In this document: positions 48,580 to 59,706 of the stretch, in pieces
How the letters are laid out: every line of letters begins with the position of its first letter
How positions within the stretch are numbered: position 1 is the stretch's first letter
NCBI GenBank assembly: GCA_001600355.1
Contig: BCJU01000001.1
Location: 5,208,013-5,272,012, forward strand
DNA length: 64,000 nt
Origin: Meira nashicola
Taxonomy: Eukaryota; Basidiomycota; Exobasidiomycetes; Exobasidiales; Brachybasidiaceae
Direction of reading: 5' to 3'
Position numbers and translations under genes: made by a program
Notes under the pieces: generated by a model
Databases searched by the model: none
Seen by the model: only the letters and a program-made list of their open reading frames with translations
What the model was told of the DNA's origin: nothing

Positions 48580-48916
48580 CTTTGGCCAAATTTTGATTGT
48601 GATGATAGCCAAAGGTATGCAATGCATACATCGAATATATGCTACTTAGCATCCCCCCGCAATGATTAAAAGCGAGTGCCCAGCAACCGCGTATCGGCTA
48701 TTTAAACAAGCCTACATCCGAATCTAACAAGCATACACAGTAATCATGCTCACGCGTAAACGAGTAAATGCCATTGCTAATATCTAACCCTGCTCGACAC
48801 CATCATCTCAATTGATACAAATACTATATGGTCACTGGAATCCTCATTTATGTACAAAAATACACATTGCCTGGTTTAAAGTACTCGGGCCGTTATTGGA
48901 TACGAAGATAACATGA
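48580..48916. other. Intergenic between the isomerase and methyltransferase genes
   Basis: 337 bp with ACGCGT at 48752-48757 upstream of the isomerase. No gene seen. Confidence 0.45.
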
Positions 48917-49893
48917 TCATATGTCATTGTTGGGCTTTTGAGCCCAAATGATTCGGGAAGCATAACTTCCGCCTTTTTGTTTGAATTCGGTTATGATATC
49001 TTTGCGTAATTTTTCGGCATCTATACCCTCTACCAATGAAGGATTTGATGCTAATACGTGTTGAAAGGAAGTTAGCTTTTCCATAAAAATCATTAATTGT
49101 GTTTCATGTTCTCATACTCACTTTTTGCAATTTCGATAAAGCGATTAAATGCGAAGAGTAAAGCATCTATTGTTTTTCCTTTATCGGAATCATCCTTTAC
49201 AGGTGCTACACGACCGATCAGAGTATGATAGATCGTATCAGAGATGAATCGAAATCCGTTCTTTTTCAAATAAGATTTTATTGAATCACTATAATTCGAT
49301 GGACATCCTTGTGTATTAGCAACGTTTTCCATTAATTTATTCAACTTTTTCGACATTGGTAATTGATCTTTTGTGTCTTCATAAACACGTTCTTCTAATT
49401 GAATCCATCCGCCAGGTTTGACTAATTGACAAAGTCTTGTTATAACTCCTTCATGATGACTACCATTAATGAATGGTAATATCAATCTTTGATGGACTAA
49501 ATCAAACTTTTCTTGCCATTCTTTTGGCCATTCTTGTCGAACGTCATGTTTTGAAAGAGAGATACCATCAGTTGTTACAACATCTTCTTCGATACACAAA
49601 TCTGTACCGTATAATTCGAGCTCATAATCAAGCTCTCTACTTTTCTTCAAATCTTGAAGCCAGTAGCCTGTCGAGGAAGCCAAAGTTCAGCTTACTTTGA
49701 GAACACAACTGTAAATACAAAACCACTCACCATCATGACAACCTGAATCTAGAACGCAAATACTTCTTGAGCCATCAATACTACACACAGGCGCAAATAT
49801 TGATCGATTACCATGACATCTTTTAGAATTTTGATGTTGAAGTTGAAGTCGTGCAGCTTCATCAGAAGATGCTAAAGCGTAATTGTTACTCAT
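48917..49893 (-). CDS. SAM-dependent methyltransferase (class I)
   Basis: Three exons on the minus strand, 49893-49731, 49667-49122 and 49050-48917, with 63- and 71-nt introns; the second uses branch CTAAC and acceptor TATTAG. 280 aa. VLDSGCHDGYWLQDL (~48-62, across the first splice) is SAM motif I; ELELYGTDL follows as motif II. KFDLVHQRLILPFI and QLVKPGGWIQLEERVYED are motifs IV and V/VI of the LaeA/TAM-like group. Substrate unknown. The atypical GCHDG in place of GCGTG is noted, though such variants occur in fungal members. Confidence 0.82.
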
Positions 49894-50109
49894 TTTCAGT
49901 TTTGGTAGTAAGATACATTCCTGCTCAATTCTTTCTCAATTGATGTATTTATATCCATATTGTTCTACTCACGGGCCCGGATTTATGTACCGATTGATAA
50001 TCATTTAACGGGCTACTTTATATGAATACTATACGGCAATCGTGTACTTTATCTGCAGATACCCCACTAACATACTCGGCTTTAAAATGCATGTATGTTT
50101 TATGATATT

Positions 50110-51013
50110 TTAGCTTCTATTAGTTGAGATAGTATACAAATTTCCATCCAATTCCCATTTTCCTCTATTTCGCAACACTTTTGACCAAAATACCATAATC
50201 GTTCTCCACTCTTGTTCGCTTTGCGGCATTCGTGGTTGTGAATTGGACGAAGTGAAAGTGATCGATTGAACATTGCTAAATGCTTTTTTGAATGTCGTTT
50301 GTGGTTGACCAAGCGATATTGCTAACGTTGGAATGCTAAGAGCAGGTGAAAATGTTGGATGTGATAAAAATTCACCACAAACACTGACTAGACTGCCAAG
50401 CTCGGTAGGGTACGAATCAGTAGTAGTTTGGTTTGATTGGCTTGAAATCTCTTTCACCTTTGCTGCTTGTCTTCGTGTAAATGCAATCACACCTTCTATT
50501 GCAGCTGTACCACCATGCGTATATCCAAAAATGTGAATTGATGAAGAAGGCCAACCACATCCTCCATGTTCGGCAGGTTTGATAAGATACTCTATCAATC
50601 GTTGAAATGCATCTAGAAATACAGTTGGATTAGGATTTGAAATATCTTCTCATAAAAAAAGAAAGAAAAAGTCAGAATGAATGCTCTAACTTTGCTTTTG
50701 TATTCTACTCACCCTGTCCCAAGTTATCCCATACATCCCAATATCCCCATGCTGATTGTTCCATAAATGGAACTGCATGGCCACCACGAAGACTAAGGAT
50801 TGCAGCTTGTGGTAGATCGCCTTGTAATTTCTTCCCAAGCGAAAAGAATGGTTTATGCGTATCTCCTAATCCATGCAACAATATTAGCAAATTCGAATCA
50901 ATACCTCCTGGGCTTGATTCATATTCGAATGTAAGAGGATAACATTGACTTTCTTTCAAGTTCGGAATGCGTTTTTTGATACTGTCTGTTACAGCCTCTT
51001 TAACTTCCATCAT
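50110..51013 (-). CDS. Acyl-protein thioesterase/carboxylesterase-like protein, altered nucleophile
   Basis: Exons 51013-50713 and 50645-50110 with a 67-nt intron give 278 aa (a one-codon acceptor ambiguity exists at GAGAAG). NLLILLHGLGDTHKPF (~42) is the oxyanion strand of LYPLA-type alpha/beta hydrolases and ILSLRGGHAVPF the next block. At the nucleophile elbow, where active enzymes have GFSQGG, this protein has GYTHGG, so the Ser is replaced by Thr. The region expected to supply the catalytic His (near the end) is also unclear. It may be a pseudo-enzyme or a diverged hydrolase. Confidence 0.8.
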
Positions 51014-51431
51014 TTCATCTTCCCCGGATTCCTTTCCGGATTGCCATTACGGTTGCTCTAAGAGGGATCTTTTCTGAACACGACATCACTCCACCAAACT
51101 CAAAAAAAGTGTTTAAAATAGGCTAAAAACTCGGTGGTAAAACTCAATGCCCCCCGGTACCTTCTCACTGTATAGATAAAAAATTGGATATTGATATGTG
51201 AGCAGATCGTAGCAACATCATGCTCCAACAAATAACACTGACCACATACGCGTTTTTTAAGCATGCATGGGTACGTGCGTTTATATGCAGATTGCATTTC
51301 CAGGCAAATGGCCCCACTGCAACCAAAAAAAACAAAAAGTCGTGCATAATCTAAAACGCCTCTCGATGGTTATATCTCTGTACTTGCCATCATCCACTTT
51401 CCCCGCTCTCTTTTCAAAAAGAAAAGACAAG
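51014..51431. promoter_or_regulatory. Divergent region between the esterase-like and DUF1776 genes
   Basis: 418 bp with ACGCGT at 51248-51253. The reading frame of the next gene is open from 51267 but that part has no conserved features. Confidence 0.45.
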
Positions 51432-53648
51432 ATGCCATCTTTGGCAGATTTGGAACAATGGATCGAAGAACAAATACCGCAAGATTTACATGATTTGCCA
51501 GGAAGAGTTCAATCTCATATTCAAGCTTATTCAACGCATTTATACCATCAAATTGTTGATTTAACTCCTTCATTGGCTGAGATTGAATCATCTTTGCCTG
51601 CCAATCCTTTTTCGGCTACAGTTCAAGCACCTGCTCCAACTCCTTCTTTGATTGATAAGCAGGTCACCTTTATCGATTCGATCGCTAGTAATATTGATTC
51701 ATATACTGGTAACCGTAGACGAACATCAATCATTACAGGCATTGCATTTGCCGGTATAACATATTCTGTGTATAAACGGTCACAATCCATCATCGAAAGA
51801 AGAAGGATTTCATTTGAGAATGATCCAAATATTCCACCAAGACTACGAAATGGAAACCGATGTGATGCAGTCGTGATTCTAGGCGTAGAAAGCCAATTTG
51901 GTCAATCACTTGCACATACTTTTGCTTCAAGAGGCTTTATCGTTCTTGCAAGCGTGCCAAGTGAACATGAGAAGCAATCATTTGATTCTCTCGTTCCGCC
52001 TTCGATGAGAGGATACATAAAGACAATTGTTTTGCCTGACATTGAAACCCAATCGGGACATATTACAAATTTCACGCGCACAGTCTCAACCGCACAACAA
52101 TTACGATGGCCGTTAACAGCAGCCGGTGATCCTTATGCCAAACCAGGTACAGAGATCAACATCACTGCTATCATCAATGCTTCAAGCTATAGCTCCCAGA
52201 CAGTTTCAGAGAGTCAATCACAATTTGAAGTACACACTTTCTCTAATGAAGTTCAAAAGCGCGTTATTACACCTCTAGCAGTTATGAAAGCACTGCTGAA
52301 TACCATTAATCAGAGATCTTCTTCTACCTCTAAGGTGACACTGTTGTCTCTAATACGATCTAAAGGTGAAGGTGATATAGTCACACAATCCGTAAAGGCA
52401 GGAATGAAGGCTTTGGAAGCAGATCCGGAAAAGATTTCTGCAACCTACCTTGTTCTAGAAGCCCGTGATCCGTCTATTCGCAACCTTTTCCTTTCCTTGT
52501 GGCCCACATTCCTCGGAGGAAATGCGATCGCAATTCGAGAAGAGGACAGTCGAACAAAGCAACATTCGTCTCGCATTGCTCGTAGAAGTCGAAATACAAC
52601 AAGCGACTCCACTGGTCTTTGGATGATGGGTGATGCAGCCATATCCTTACTACGTCAGACATACGCAAACAAGAGCTCAAGCGGATATTCAGCTTACTTT
52701 GTTCGCTTGAATGCTGTAACAGGCACACAACCTTCACAAAATGTTGCCTCAGATTGGGGATCGGCATTGGAATCCACGACAATTTTGCGGGTTTTACAAA
52801 ACATATGGACGCCCCTAGCCTCTTTCATTAGTACGCTTGGTCGAATTTCTCGTGGTGGCGCATGCTATTCGGGCACCTCGAATCCTTCTAATAGTCGACC
52901 TGCATTCGGACCTGGTCCCGGGCCTGCTTCTAATACACACTCTCGTTCTTGCATCCGTCCAAGCAATGAACCCAGCAATTCTTCGTCTAAGGCAAAACGG
53001 ACAAGACCAGTCTCAACAATGTCAAATGCATCTTCTGACCATGCACGGACTAGTGAATCAGAAATGGGAAGTGGTAGCAGTGGTACGGGTGTGCATAGAG
53101 ACAGCCCCGCAACTGGTTCTGCTCCTGTTTCAGCACCTCCATCTACACATGATATGAGCAGCTCAGGCTTATTGAGTAGTGTTCCTAGCAGTGCCTTTGG
53201 TGATAATTCAGAAGAAGAACGATATGCCGATTCCGACTATCAAGAAGGAACCGAGAGTCCGATCGTGGGTGCTAACCATGCACGCTTTGATGCAAGTCAT
53301 TTACGAGCTCCTAGTAGTGAAAGCTGGCAAAACGCTTCACATTCTTCTGTTCTCGAACATTCTATCTCATCTGATGCTGATGATTCAGGAACTGCTTTAG
53401 GACCAAGGAATGCTGATACGGAAGAAAGTCAAACGTTTGATCAAAATACTTCTTCCTCCTCCGCAAGAACGCCAAGTGCTAGCGAACATATTTCCATGCG
53501 AACACCTAGTGCTAGTGAATATCGAGGATCCAACCAGTCTTCAATGCAACAGGAAGAAAGTGAAAATCACGTACCAGGCACAAATAGTCCTCTAGGTCAA
53601 TCCTGGGTTGCTTTGGGTCAATCGTCTACCGAACATCAAAGCCATTAA
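51432..53648 (+). CDS. DUF1776 family protein (SDR-like fold)
   Basis: 738 aa from ATG 51432, before PSLADLEQWIEEQIPQDL; the frame is open upstream without similarity. A membrane-like segment (IITGIAFAGITYSVY, ~97-111) is followed by RCDAVVILGVESQFGQSLAHTFASRGF (~143), a Rossmann-like first strand lacking the full TGxxxGxG. Later blocks (ITPLAVMKALLNTIN, KAGMKALEADPEK) fit an SDR-like core without Y-x-x-x-K. The last ~280 residues are Ser-rich and low complexity, with the repeat RTPSASE. DUF1776 is a fungus-specific family that, from memory, includes yeast YNL181W; biochemical role unsettled. Confidence 0.8.
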   Translation: MPSLADLEQWIEEQIPQDLHDLPGRVQSHIQAYSTHLYHQIVDLTPSLAEIESSLPANPFSATVQAPAPTPSLIDKQVTFIDSIASNIDSYTGNRRRTSIITGIAFAGITYSVYKRSQSIIERRRISFENDPNIPPRLRNGNRCDAVVILGVESQFGQSLAHTFASRGFIVLASVPSEHEKQSFDSLVPPSMRGYIKTIVLPDIETQSGHITNFTRTVSTAQQLRWPLTAAGDPYAKPGTEINITAIINASSYSSQTVSESQSQFEVHTFSNEVQKRVITPLAVMKALLNTINQRSSSTSKVTLLSLIRSKGEGDIVTQSVKAGMKALEADPEKISATYLVLEARDPSIRNLFLSLWPTFLGGNAIAIREEDSRTKQHSSRIARRSRNTTSDSTGLWMMGDAAISLLRQTYANKSSSGYSAYFVRLNAVTGTQPSQNVASDWGSALESTTILRVLQNIWTPLASFISTLGRISRGGACYSGTSNPSNSRPAFGPGPGPASNTHSRSCIRPSNEPSNSSSKAKRTRPVSTMSNASSDHARTSESEMGSGSSGTGVHRDSPATGSAPVSAPPSTHDMSSSGLLSSVPSSAFGDNSEEERYADSDYQEGTESPIVGANHARFDASHLRAPSSESWQNASHSSVLEHSISSDADDSGTALGPRNADTEESQTFDQNTSSSSARTPSASEHISMRTPSASEYRGSNQSSMQQEESENHVPGTNSPLGQSWVALGQSSTEHQSH

Positions 53649-53745
53649 TTGAGAATCTCCCTTTCTCATATCAACAACTGTATATTTCTCCTCATCTGTT
53701 CTCAATTGTACGTATCTATGTCTTGGAAGAATTTTACATAATAAT

Positions 53746-54655
53746 TTATTGCGGTAATTGGAAATCTTGCAATTCTTCTGCTTCCCAATTTATATAAGCA
53801 CCTTTTGCACCTGCTCCTTCTTTTTCGTTTGGTAGAGTTGGATGAGATCGCGTGCCTCGAATTGCTAAAGCAGCAAGAACATGACCTGGCTTATTGGGTG
53901 GTAACAATTTACCATCTCTGTGCATTTCTTCAAATCTGACGTATTCTTTTGGATCCATAGCTTCTTTTGCTTTTTCACGAATGCTCTTTTGCATCTGAAT
54001 ATAAGGGAAAATAAAATGATTGTAAGAATGCAGTCGAAAGACTAAAGATGATAAAACTCACTTCTGTATCAACAACTCCTGGACGAACCGCCCAAACGGC
54101 GAGACTTTTTTCTTCGTTTGCCAATGTTCTTGCGATTGCATTCATGGCTGCTTTGCTAGCATTATATGCACCCCAAGCAGCTGTTTGACCTGTTGAAGCA
54201 CCACTTGAAACGAAAACTGCTTTTCCACATCCTGTTGGAGAAGAACGAAGATGAGGGATGGAATGATGAATTGGTTTAAGAATCATTGCCACATTTGAAC
54301 TAATTTGATTCACCAAATCTTCAGGTTTGCCATTTGCAAAACGAGCATATTCTATAGTTCCGGCATTCAAGATGATAGCGTCTAGTCTACCCCATTTCTG
54401 TATTGCTTGATCAATTGCATTTTTACAATCATTATCATTTGAAGCATCTCCTTGTACAGCAATTAAAGATGATTTGGAAGACCTTTGATTTAAAGTGAGT
54501 TTATTGATTGCATCTGTTTGTGAACGTGAAAGTGAAACTACATTTGCAGGTTCCAAAGTTTTAGAGCCATTTAATAAGATTTCCACAATACTTAAGCCCA
54601 ATCCTCTAGATGCACCAACGACAAATACAACGGGTAAAGATGAGATAGAAGACAT
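53746..54655 (-). CDS. Short-chain dehydrogenase/reductase
   Basis: Exons 54655-54062 and 53994-53746, 67-nt phase-0 intron (GTGAGT...ATTCAG), 280 aa. VVFVVGASRGLGLSIVE (~8-24) is the NADP-binding TGxxxGxG-type motif, ILNAG (~94) the NNAG-type block, VSSGAS the catalytic Ser, and YNASKAA (~166) the catalytic Y-x-x-x-K; VRPGVVDTE follows. All catalytic residues are present, in contrast to the SDR at 5469. It resembles yeast YIR035C/sepiapterin-reductase-like SDRs. Substrate unknown. Confidence 0.9.
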
Positions 54656-54875
54656 GATTGCAAACGGGCTTGTATGAAGGATGTAAAGTTAATCTTCCTA
54701 AGTCTAGACTAGGTATATGTGTTCTCCACAATATGAAAACACTCAATTGCCCTGTGCGGCGGCACTGCGCGTAGAGTCTAATTATGGCGCTGGTGCTGTT
54801 TTGAAAGATGATGCTTTCCTTGCTCACTACAATCAAATCATCCTTATTGCACCTCACATATACCCTATAACACAA

Positions 54876-56423
54876 ATGTCACAATCAAATACCGGTAGTC
54901 TAACTCGTAAAACGAAAAAGGATGATGTAGAAGCACTTTTATCCGATTTCGATAATTTAGAAACAAAGAGAACTACAACAAGCGGAGCATCAACGGAAAA
55001 AGCAACAAATAGAGGACTTACAGGTAAAAAGACCAATCTTTCAACATCAAAAAAAGATGATGCTCAACTTTTACTTGATGATTTAGATGATCTTGTCAAA
55101 CAAAGAAGAGCGCCAACACCAAAACGAACACTTTCTACAAAAACACCTTCCGCAAGTGTTTCTAGGACAGCATCTACCGATAACTTTCACGCATCCAATA
55201 CAGCCGCTACTACTAATGCTGCAAATGATACTGTATCAAATGAACAATCAGCTCAAGAATTGGATGCAAGTAGCAATATCACATTAGGTGAAACAGACAC
55301 AAGTGCAAGCTCGGGTCATACAGCCAGCGCAAGTGGTTCTTGGGGCGGATGGTGGTCCAGTGCAACCAAATTCGCTGATCAAGCTCGAGCAGAATTGGAG
55401 AAACGTGCTGCACAAGTACAATCGCAAGTTGTAGAAACAACTTCAGCGGCGGCAGCAGCAGCAGCTGCCGCCGCTGCTGCACCTTCCAATACAACAGAGA
55501 TCGATATGGATGGTAAACCTATCGAGAAAGGAAGACCTTTGAGTGGTGAAATAAATCTTCCATGGCAATCGGCCGCACAAAATATCAATGCATTCCTTAA
55601 ATCGCATGGTGGAGATTTGAATAAAATACGATCAGATATTGGTAAAGTTGGAATGAAGAGATGGAATGAAATTCTCAATGTTGTTGTTCCTCCAATAGAA
55701 AGTCATGAAGTTCTTTCGATCACTTTGAGTCATGATATGCTTGGCTTCGAAGGTGTTCCTGATGTAGTCTTTCAAATCTTGCAAAGGGTAATGGAAACGC
55801 ATGCAGCCTCACAACATGCAGAACAGCAATTGGTGGTGAATAAAGCACCAGAAAGAAAAACGGAATCTGCACCAACAAAGCCAGATGAAACTGAAGAGGA
55901 AGACGTCAAGCCAGATATGCGACCTGTTGTCGGCTTCACTGAGGCATGGAAACTTGCTGAATCACGTTTAGAAGAATTGGTGAATAATCATAAAGCGAAT
56001 CAAGAAGAAGAAACAAAGCCTGTCAACGATCAATCAGCCACCCTCCCAATCACAACATGTCCACTTTTCATTCGTATTCAACCCGTTTTGGATGTTCTGC
56101 CGGGTCTTAAACAATCTACCTCAAATACCCTCCTCTCTGCCGATTCCAGTACACATTTGTATATCTGTATTATCTTACGTGATCCGACGAACAACTTGAC
56201 TCACAGAACAGTATCTCAACCGCTGCCCAAACCTTACGCTCTACTACCTTTCGATCAACATCCTTGGGCGGAAGAATTATTAAGTGAAAGCTTGCAGAAT
56301 GCTTTGGGTAGTGTAGGATTGGAATACGTGCGAAGTAGAATGCAAGCACAAAGTGAAGCATTATCCAAAGCAGCAGAAGCAGGCGAATCTGAAACACAAC
56401 AACAAACTTCTAATGATCTGTAA
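54876..56423 (+). CDS. MTC1: MTC1-like protein (DUF5427)
   Basis: 515 aa from ATG 54876, which starts the conserved KKDDVEALLSDFDNLE; the frame is open upstream without similarity. Two related motifs (DDVEALLSDFDNL and DDAQLLLDDLDDL) lie in the first 75 residues. SWGGWWSSATKFADQARAEL (~155) is an amphipathic helix block, followed by a 13-Ala run and LNKIRSDIGKVGMKRWNEILNVVVPPI (~250), the core of fungal MTC1/DUF5427. In yeast MTC1 was named for a genetic link to telomere capping but the protein is associated with ER/Golgi vesicles. It diverges from the SDR 220 bp away. Confidence 0.85.
   Translation: MSQSNTGSLTRKTKKDDVEALLSDFDNLETKRTTTSGASTEKATNRGLTGKKTNLSTSKKDDAQLLLDDLDDLVKQRRAPTPKRTLSTKTPSASVSRTASTDNFHASNTAATTNAANDTVSNEQSAQELDASSNITLGETDTSASSGHTASASGSWGGWWSSATKFADQARAELEKRAAQVQSQVVETTSAAAAAAAAAAAAPSNTTEIDMDGKPIEKGRPLSGEINLPWQSAAQNINAFLKSHGGDLNKIRSDIGKVGMKRWNEILNVVVPPIESHEVLSITLSHDMLGFEGVPDVVFQILQRVMETHAASQHAEQQLVVNKAPERKTESAPTKPDETEEEDVKPDMRPVVGFTEAWKLAESRLEELVNNHKANQEEETKPVNDQSATLPITTCPLFIRIQPVLDVLPGLKQSTSNTLLSADSSTHLYICIILRDPTNNLTHRTVSQPLPKPYALLPFDQHPWAEELLSESLQNALGSVGLEYVRSRMQAQSEALSKAAEAGESETQQQTSNDL
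55446..55481 (+). repeat. Coding GCN repeat (poly-Ala)
   Basis: A run of about 12 Ala codons using GCG, GCA, GCT and GCC, within the MTC1-like gene. Mixed codons argue against pure slippage. Confidence 0.85.
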
Positions 56424-56507
56424 ACCTTTATAAACCTGCAATCAATAAACAAATCATAGGTATACAATTGATGTGAGAGCATAATGTGTAAAAGTACAAT
56501 GATGTGA

Positions 56508-58751
56508 TTAAGCATGAACTTGTTCAATTTCGCGTAAAAGCGATCCTTCCTCTTCCGTTTCCTCTTCAGGTTCTTCTTCCTTTCTCTTGATCCATTTTTG
56601 AATAAGCATAGGTGCTAAACTTACTAAGCTCATCAAAATAAGTTTAAACATCATTTCTTTATTCCAGATCTTTTCCGAAATTGCACGCATTCCTGATTGA
56701 GCGATAGGAGAAGTTGGTTGTGTTTTTGAACCAACTACAGTAAAACCATCGGAATCGATTTGATCAGCAACACTTGCTGTAATGACTGGTAAAACTGAAG
56801 CTACTTCGGCCAATAAATCTCCAACTTGCACTGTACATGCGTTCCACGGGATCGATCCTAAACCTAAAGTGATTGTATAAGGTAAAAGAGGAACACGTAA
56901 AACCGAACATGCGATATTCATCAATCCATATGGAACAACGGGTAATAATCGTAAAACCAACAAATAAGACCAAAGGCTACCGTTATTTTTACTCTTTACT
57001 CTTTTTCCTTGTTTGTTTGCTTTGATCATAGTGGATGATTTGCGTTCAGGTCTTGCGTCCAACCAGAATGAACGTGCATTTTGACGAGGTCTCGTTGAAG
57101 TTAATTCACCGTCGGTATCCAAGGTAGAGGTAGATGCGATAGGACTTCTCGTATTATCATCCATTGGCATACTTCCTTGTAATGCTTTTCGCATCTTTTG
57201 TAATCCTTTATTTAATCCTGGCATTGCGCTGATAAAAGGACCAATTGGAGCCATTAAAATATAACACAACATTCCACCAAAAGCAGTCAAGACAGAAGTA
57301 TACAAAGTACCCATCAAAGTGCCATACATAGCTCCAAAGACGACGTTCATGATAATACTTCCTGGAACGGTAAATGCTTGTTTCCATGTGAAAAATGTAC
57401 CTAAAACGATCAATGTATGAGCGAATGCTTTGTTGCTCGATCTGCTATATTCTCGTAAACTGAGAGACATTTCTCGTATTTCGTTTAATGTTAAATCCGT
57501 GATGTGATTTGGTAATTTCAATGGCAGAGTAGAAAGTGCCAATAAGATGCAAATCGTCGATCCAACAAATGCCGTTAATAAAAAGAACAATGCTGGTACG
57601 TGTGGTCGCAAAGGTGGCATTTGTGCCGAGAAGAAGAAGTTGTGCATCCTTGAAATAGCCAAAGAAGAAAGAGAGGACAAGCCTTGCAAAACATTTAAGT
57701 CAAACAATTTAGGTTGCAATTCCGTTTCTGCTGTCATGCTATTATTGCGATGTTTCCTTCCGTTTGGGGTATAATGAGAATCTGGACTTGATGGTGGACT
57801 GATCATATGACTGGGTAAGATGCCAGATCCATGCGTCACTTTTGCCGTTTTCATATAAGGTGCGCCTGTGACAACTCGCATAGATGATGAACGTCCAGGT
57901 GCTACACCGTTAGCGGGTGATGTTCTTCCTGAACTTGAGCTGGAAAATGGTGTCCAAATTGATGAATTATCATTCAATTCATTTTGATTGTTTGATCGTC
58001 CAGCAAAGTTCATCATTTCGTATTGATAACTATCTGAATCCCTTTCTTCACTTGCTGCTGGTGTCAAAGGTGGACTATCATCGTTCAAACCATACAATCC
58101 TTCTGGCCCTGCTTGTCTTGCTGAAGGCATTGCCAAAGGTTTAAGAGTGGATTGTTTACTTTGTCCGCCTTCGACATCATTTTGTAATGCTTGTGCGGAC
58201 GCTGATAAGCCTTGAAACATATGAGCAGATGAGCTACCTCCTATTTGGTGACTGGATCGTGCTTTTGGAACGACAATAGTTGGCGATGCATTGCTGTCAG
58301 AATCAGATATAAAAGAAGTAAAGAATGAACGAATTTGGTTGGACAATCTTGGACGTGGAGGAAAAGGACCTAGAAGAGAAAGATAAGAGAATGAATCAGT
58401 CTTTTTGTGAACTAGTGGAGGGAATGCATACATCATCCATGCGGCGTTTATGGCGCAAAAATGAAAAGGTCTACGCCTTTCTTTTCATATTTCCATTTGA
58501 TGGTACTTACCTTTCTTCTTTTCATCTTCTCCATCATTTGCCTGATAATCTTCATTATCTGTTACATTACGTAAAGAACTTTTTCCTACTACTTTATTTT
58601 CTTTTTTATTTCCAAATCGATCAATCGTAAAATCTGGAGTTCCTGGTCCACGATCTGGATCATGTAGATCGATATGTTCTTGATCTGTTTGACCTCTTTC
58701 ATTTATTACACTTCCAGCACGCGATCGTTTCAAAGTGGATGACGTGAACAT
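56508..58751 (-). CDS. VTT-domain membrane protein (TVP38/TMEM41/TMEM64 family)
   Basis: Exons 58751-58511 and 58369-56508 with a 141-nt intron (GTAAGT...TTCTAG, phase 1), 700 aa. The N-terminal ~330 residues are polar. Core: helix near 345, then KQAFTVPGSIIMNVVFGAMYG and GTLYTSVLTAFGGMLCYILM, a polar insert, and LVLRLLPVVPYGLMNIACSVLRVPL with PWNACTVQVGDL, the paired re-entrant VTT motif. Family proteins are lipid scramblases or Golgi/ER membrane proteins (yeast Tvp38; animal TMEM41B in autophagosome and lipoprotein formation). Function here is by homology. Confidence 0.9.
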
Positions 58752-59706
58752 TTTGTCTACGCGATCACAACCTTTTACAACAACAAAGAATTATACTTTG
58801 TGGAGTAGTTTGAGATGATGATGATAAACCTAAAGATGAAAGCGTGTAATACAATTTGACATGTTTCCCCAATTTCGGATTCTTTTTTTCTAGATCCACT
58901 TTTTCCGCCTTTTAAAAAACACCCTTTCCCTGAAACATCAGCAAAATAAAAGAGGAGGATCGTTCGTGAATCCGGTTTGCATTAGGCCGCGGAATTGATA
59001 GTGTGTGTACCTATACTGCCCGTGTGACGGGTGCTGTGCATTCACTCAACATTATATCATACTAAAAGCCACGTACGGCGCGTTATTGCCGAACAATAAT
59101 TTTCTCGTAAACATAAGCCGCGGTGAATCAATATATGTATGTTCAGTGAAAAAGTTTCTTTGCTTTTTGCATGCATAAATAATATCCGATTTCTTTATCA
59201 AATTCTCTCCGTTATGCCTAGAGGACGCGCTTCTAGAAGACTAAAAAGCACGCACATCAACTTTCACTGGCTTTTTAAACTGACTTTTTTCGGCGTTTAG
59301 CTTTCGCAGTACAATGACAGGCTTTTTGGAAGTGCCAAGTCCGTCACATTGACCCTAGGATGACCCCCTACCCTGCTGATACGACTGGGTAAGCCCGTGT
59401 GCTTATGCCTGAAGCTCGTTGGAATTTGATCATAAAGGTACGCACACGCATGCAGTAAGAAAAATACACTAGAAATTCGTTTCGGGCTTCTTTACGCGCC
59501 TTTGCCTGGACACACGACTTTTGTGCATATCTCAATCGCGTGCCCGCGGAATTTATAAGGTGTAAAGATTATTTAATCAAGATCGTAAATTAAAACGGAG
59601 ATTGCTTAAGATTGAAACACGTGCCGCCTTTAAATCCGAGGAAGCAGCACTTATCATGATTAGATCGTGTGTGCATTTCTTGCTTGCATTCGTTCATCTT
59701 GCATTC
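58752..59706. promoter_or_regulatory. Long divergent intergenic region
   Basis: 955 bp, the largest gap in the window. It contains TTTATAAGG near 59551 (possible TATA), CACGTG at 59618-59623, and alternative in-frame starts for the next gene from 59656. I looked for tRNA A- and B-box patterns and found none convincing. Confidence 0.5.
59618..59623 (+). promoter_or_regulatory. CACGTG E-box before the O-acyltransferase gene
   Basis: CACGTG, 84 bp before the chosen ATG. In yeast, Cbf1 binds CACGTG in sulfur-amino-acid gene promoters; a related role is inferred because the downstream gene belongs to that pathway. Confidence 0.4.

Noticed and set aside
58752..59706. Possible tRNA or ncRNA gene in the largest intergenic gap
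   Set aside because: No A-box/B-box pair or cloverleaf pairing could be found by eye.
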